A DNA stretch of 64,000 bases from Paraferrimonas sp. SM1919 (GTDB taxonomy: Bacteria > Pseudomonadota > Gammaproteobacteria > Enterobacterales > Shewanellaceae). This document shows, one piece after another, positions 62,161-64,000 of this stretch. The stretch spans positions 1-64,000 of the forward strand of contig NZ_WINH01000007.1 of assembly GCF_010993985.1 (NCBI RefSeq). The letters run 5' to 3'. A program made the translations under genes and the position numbers. Positions within the stretch are counted from its first letter, which is position 1; each line of letters starts with the position of its first letter. The notes beneath the pieces were generated by a model, which made no database searches, had not been told where the DNA came from, and saw only the letters and a list, made by a program, of their open reading frames with translations.

Positions 62161-63444
62161 GTGCAACAAGGTAAATTAACAATAACTGACACATTAGGCC
62201 TAGGGTTTATGACCTTTGCCTTTTTTCTCGGGGCGGGCAACTTAATCTTCCCACCTATGGCGGGCCTATTAAGTGGTCAGGACATGTTACTCACCATGCT
62301 TGGCTTTTTGTTAACCGCCGTGGGGTTACCTCTCATCGCCTTAATTGCGGTAGCAAAATCTGGTGGCAAGATATTTTCAATGTTGCCTGTGGCAATGGCA
62401 ACCGGCTTAGCGAGTGCGATTTATATCATTATTGGTCCTGCTTTCGCAGCACCAAGAACGGGCTTAGTGGCATACGAAATTGGTGCCGTGCCATTTATCT
62501 CTGATCCAAATGAAACTACCCAGCTACTCTTCACTCTGCTGTTTTTCGCCGTAAGCTTACTTCTCGCATTAAAACCAGGAAAGCTTTTAGATACCGTTGG
62601 TAAGATGCTTACCCCAATCTTGATTATTTTGTTGACGGTATTAGCGGCATCAGTGGTATTTTTTGATGGTGCTGCAGCACCAGTGGCAGCTGAAGGCTAT
62701 AAAGATGCCCCATTTGTGAAGGGCTTTCTTGATGGTTATAACACCATGGATACTCTGGCTTCTTTACTTTTTGGTATGTTGATTATTGATATTCTAAAAA
62801 CTAAAGGGATCACAGAAGCCGATGCCCAAGCTAAATATCTTGTTTGGGCTGGCATCATTGCAGCAATCGGCTTAGCTTATGTATATATTTCGCTATTTGT
62901 TTTAGGTTCTCATGCTGCTGGTTTAGCTCCAGATGCAACCAATGGTGGTGAGATCCTTAGCATATACGTTTTCAACGTATTCGGTGATGCAGGCCAAATT
63001 ATTTTAGCTGCGGTGGTAAGCCTAGCTTGTTTAACTACCGCGGTAGGGTTAATTAGTGCTTGTTCTGACTTCTTTGGTGGTTTATTTCCAAAAATTGGCT
63101 ATCAAAAGTTCACCGTTTTATTCTCTGCTATTTGTGCGTTAGTAGCTAACGTTGGTCTGGAGCAATTAATTGCGATTAGTGTGCCAGTGCTTTACACCGT
63201 TTACCCTGTAGCGATTGCTCTTGTGGTTGTGACGTTTTTCAATAACTATTTTGGCGATCCAAAATCTTCCCATCGTGTGATCATTTCAACCGCTCTATTT
63301 TATGGTGCGTTAGATGGCCTAGCTGCAGCAGGTGTCGATACCAGCTTTATGAAAAATATGATGGACAGTTCACTAGGTTGGGTAGTACCAGTAAGTTTAG
63401 TGTTAGTTATTATGTATCTTTTAAACAAGAAGAAAGAATACTAA
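62161..63444 (+). CDS. brnQ: Branched-chain amino acid transport protein, BrnQ/LIVCS family
   Basis: This is a 427-aa, 12-helix, sodium- or proton-coupled importer of leucine, isoleucine and valine. The family opening is LGLGFMTFAFFLGAGNLIFPPMAGLLSGQ, with IIGPAFAAPRTGLVAYEIG after helix 3. It starts with GTG, preceded by GGGGT. The 245 bases before it carry no gene. It is followed after 12 bases by xerD. Confidence 0.93.
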   Translation: MQQGKLTITDTLGLGFMTFAFFLGAGNLIFPPMAGLLSGQDMLLTMLGFLLTAVGLPLIALIAVAKSGGKIFSMLPVAMATGLASAIYIIIGPAFAAPRTGLVAYEIGAVPFISDPNETTQLLFTLLFFAVSLLLALKPGKLLDTVGKMLTPILIILLTVLAASVVFFDGAAAPVAAEGYKDAPFVKGFLDGYNTMDTLASLLFGMLIIDILKTKGITEADAQAKYLVWAGIIAAIGLAYVYISLFVLGSHAAGLAPDATNGGEILSIYVFNVFGDAGQIILAAVVSLACLTTAVGLISACSDFFGGLFPKIGYQKFTVLFSAICALVANVGLEQLIAISVPVLYTVYPVAIALVVVTFFNNYFGDPKSSHRVIISTALFYGALDGLAAAGVDTSFMKNMMDSSLGWVVPVSLVLVIMYLLNKKKEY

Positions 63445-63456
63445 TCCACACTTTTC

Positions 63457-64000
63457 ATGGAAGATAATAAAATTGTCGATGCCTTTATTGAGCACTTATG
63501 GCTCAATAAAGGACTCAGTGATAATACGCTTAATAGCTATCGTCACGATATGAACCATGTGGTTGGCTTTTGCCAGCAACATGGTTTTTGTGTATCTGAG
63601 CTTACCACCGAGCAGCTTAGGCAATACTTTGACTGGCGCTTTGAACAGGGGTTTGCAAAATCGAGCAATATTCGCAGTCGTTCTTCATTAAAGGGCTTTT
63701 TTAAATATTTAGTTGCCCTTGGTCGTCGTGGCGAAAACCCTATGCAAAACATTGAGTCAGCCAAAGCCAGCCGTCATTTACCTAAAAGTTTATCAGAAGC
63801 TCAAGTCGAGGCCTTGATTGAGGCCCCTGATATCAACGACCCTATCGAGCATAGGGACCATGCTATGCTAGAGTTGCTTTATGCGACGGGCCTACGAGTA
63901 ACCGAATTGGTTGAGCTGGAATTGTCGCAACTGAGTTTAAGACAGGGCGTTGTGCAGGTAATTGGCAAGGGGGATAAGCAACGTCTTGTACCGCTAGGAG
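63457..64000 (+). CDS. xerD: Site-specific tyrosine recombinase XerD (3' end cut by window edge)
   Basis: The frame starts at 63457 (MEDNKIVDAFIEHLWLNKGL) and runs off the right edge after 181 codons. The N-terminal SAM-like domain has SDNTLNSYRHDM and SSLKGFFKYL. The catalytic domain begins with HLPKSLSEAQVEALI, and the first catalytic Arg is in LLYATGLRVTELVEL, followed by the beta-hairpin GKGDKQRLVPLG. XerD with XerC resolves chromosome dimers at dif. The 12-base gap after brnQ suggests shared transcription. Confidence 0.94.
   Translation, partial: MEDNKIVDAFIEHLWLNKGLSDNTLNSYRHDMNHVVGFCQQHGFCVSELTTEQLRQYFDWRFEQGFAKSSNIRSRSSLKGFFKYLVALGRRGENPMQNIESAKASRHLPKSLSEAQVEALIEAPDINDPIEHRDHAMLELLYATGLRVTELVELELSQLSLRQGVVQVIGKGDKQRLVPLG

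Overview
The window looks like chromosomal DNA of a marine gammaproteobacterium of the order Alteromonadales, in or near Shewanellaceae. The reasons are moderately AT-rich coding DNA, close E. coli-type housekeeping proteins in familiar pairs (xseA divergent from guaB-guaA, holD-rimI, yajD next to the yaiI-type gene, srmB next to trmN6), two large Oar-like TonB-dependent receptors, SapC, PldA and MetY. The genus is an inference; no rRNA or other decisive marker is present.

Layout. 1-4.3 kb: end of an upstream gene, a DUF4056 protein, dgkA, metY and pldA. 4.4-10 kb: a CoA-transferase/HMG-CoA-lyase operon, two alpha/beta hydrolases and an MFS exporter. 10-17.2 kb: focA, rhlE, a monooxygenase gene broken by one stop codon, a small M24 peptidase, a solute-binding protein coupled to a chemoreceptor, a solo tonB and a Cys-rich small protein. 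17.2-22.6 kb: a minus-strand operon of aconitase-type large and small subunits, an isocitrate-lyase-superfamily C-C lyase and a VOC protein, divergent from enoyl-CoA hydratase-azlC-azlD. 22.6-25.7 kb: an accessory island of short genes and gene tails resembling toxin tips and immunity genes, separated by terminal-inverted-repeat elements, with a RAYT-type transposase remnant and duplicated pieces of the nitroreductase 3' end. 25.7-39.3 kb: nitroreductase, metR, queG, nupC, an acetyltransferase, a DUF2913 protein, xseA, guaB, guaA, a DUF4328 protein and an AsmA-family protein. 39.3-40.4 kb: two tRNA-Phe genes and a 174-bp tandem repeat carrying the tRNA 3' end. 40.7-54.5 kb: sapC, an S1/P1 nuclease, two Oar-like receptors, a third TonB receptor, a second C-C lyase with an Asp/Glu-racemase-fold protein, and a divergent SDR. 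54.5-64 kb: holD, rimI, a NYN nuclease, rluF, yaiI-type gene, yajD, a GST, ndk, an RNA methylase, srmB, trmN6, brnQ and the 5' part of xerD.

How it may work together. The hydratase/lyase operon has the composition expected for hydrating an alkylated maleate- or itaconate-type diacid and cleaving the alkylmalate to pyruvate plus a carboxylate. This is the end of the route known from dimethylmaleate in anaerobic nicotinate breakdown. A second lyase paralogue with a racemase-fold partner, an SDR and a TonB receptor lies 30 kb away, and a CoA-transferase plus HMG-CoA-lyase pair lies 12 kb to the other side. These may be parts of one catabolic capacity for branched dicarboxylates. The small island at 22.6-25.7 kb is the most unusual stretch: apparently a graveyard or exchange site for toxin-tip and immunity cassettes framed by transposase-associated repeats.
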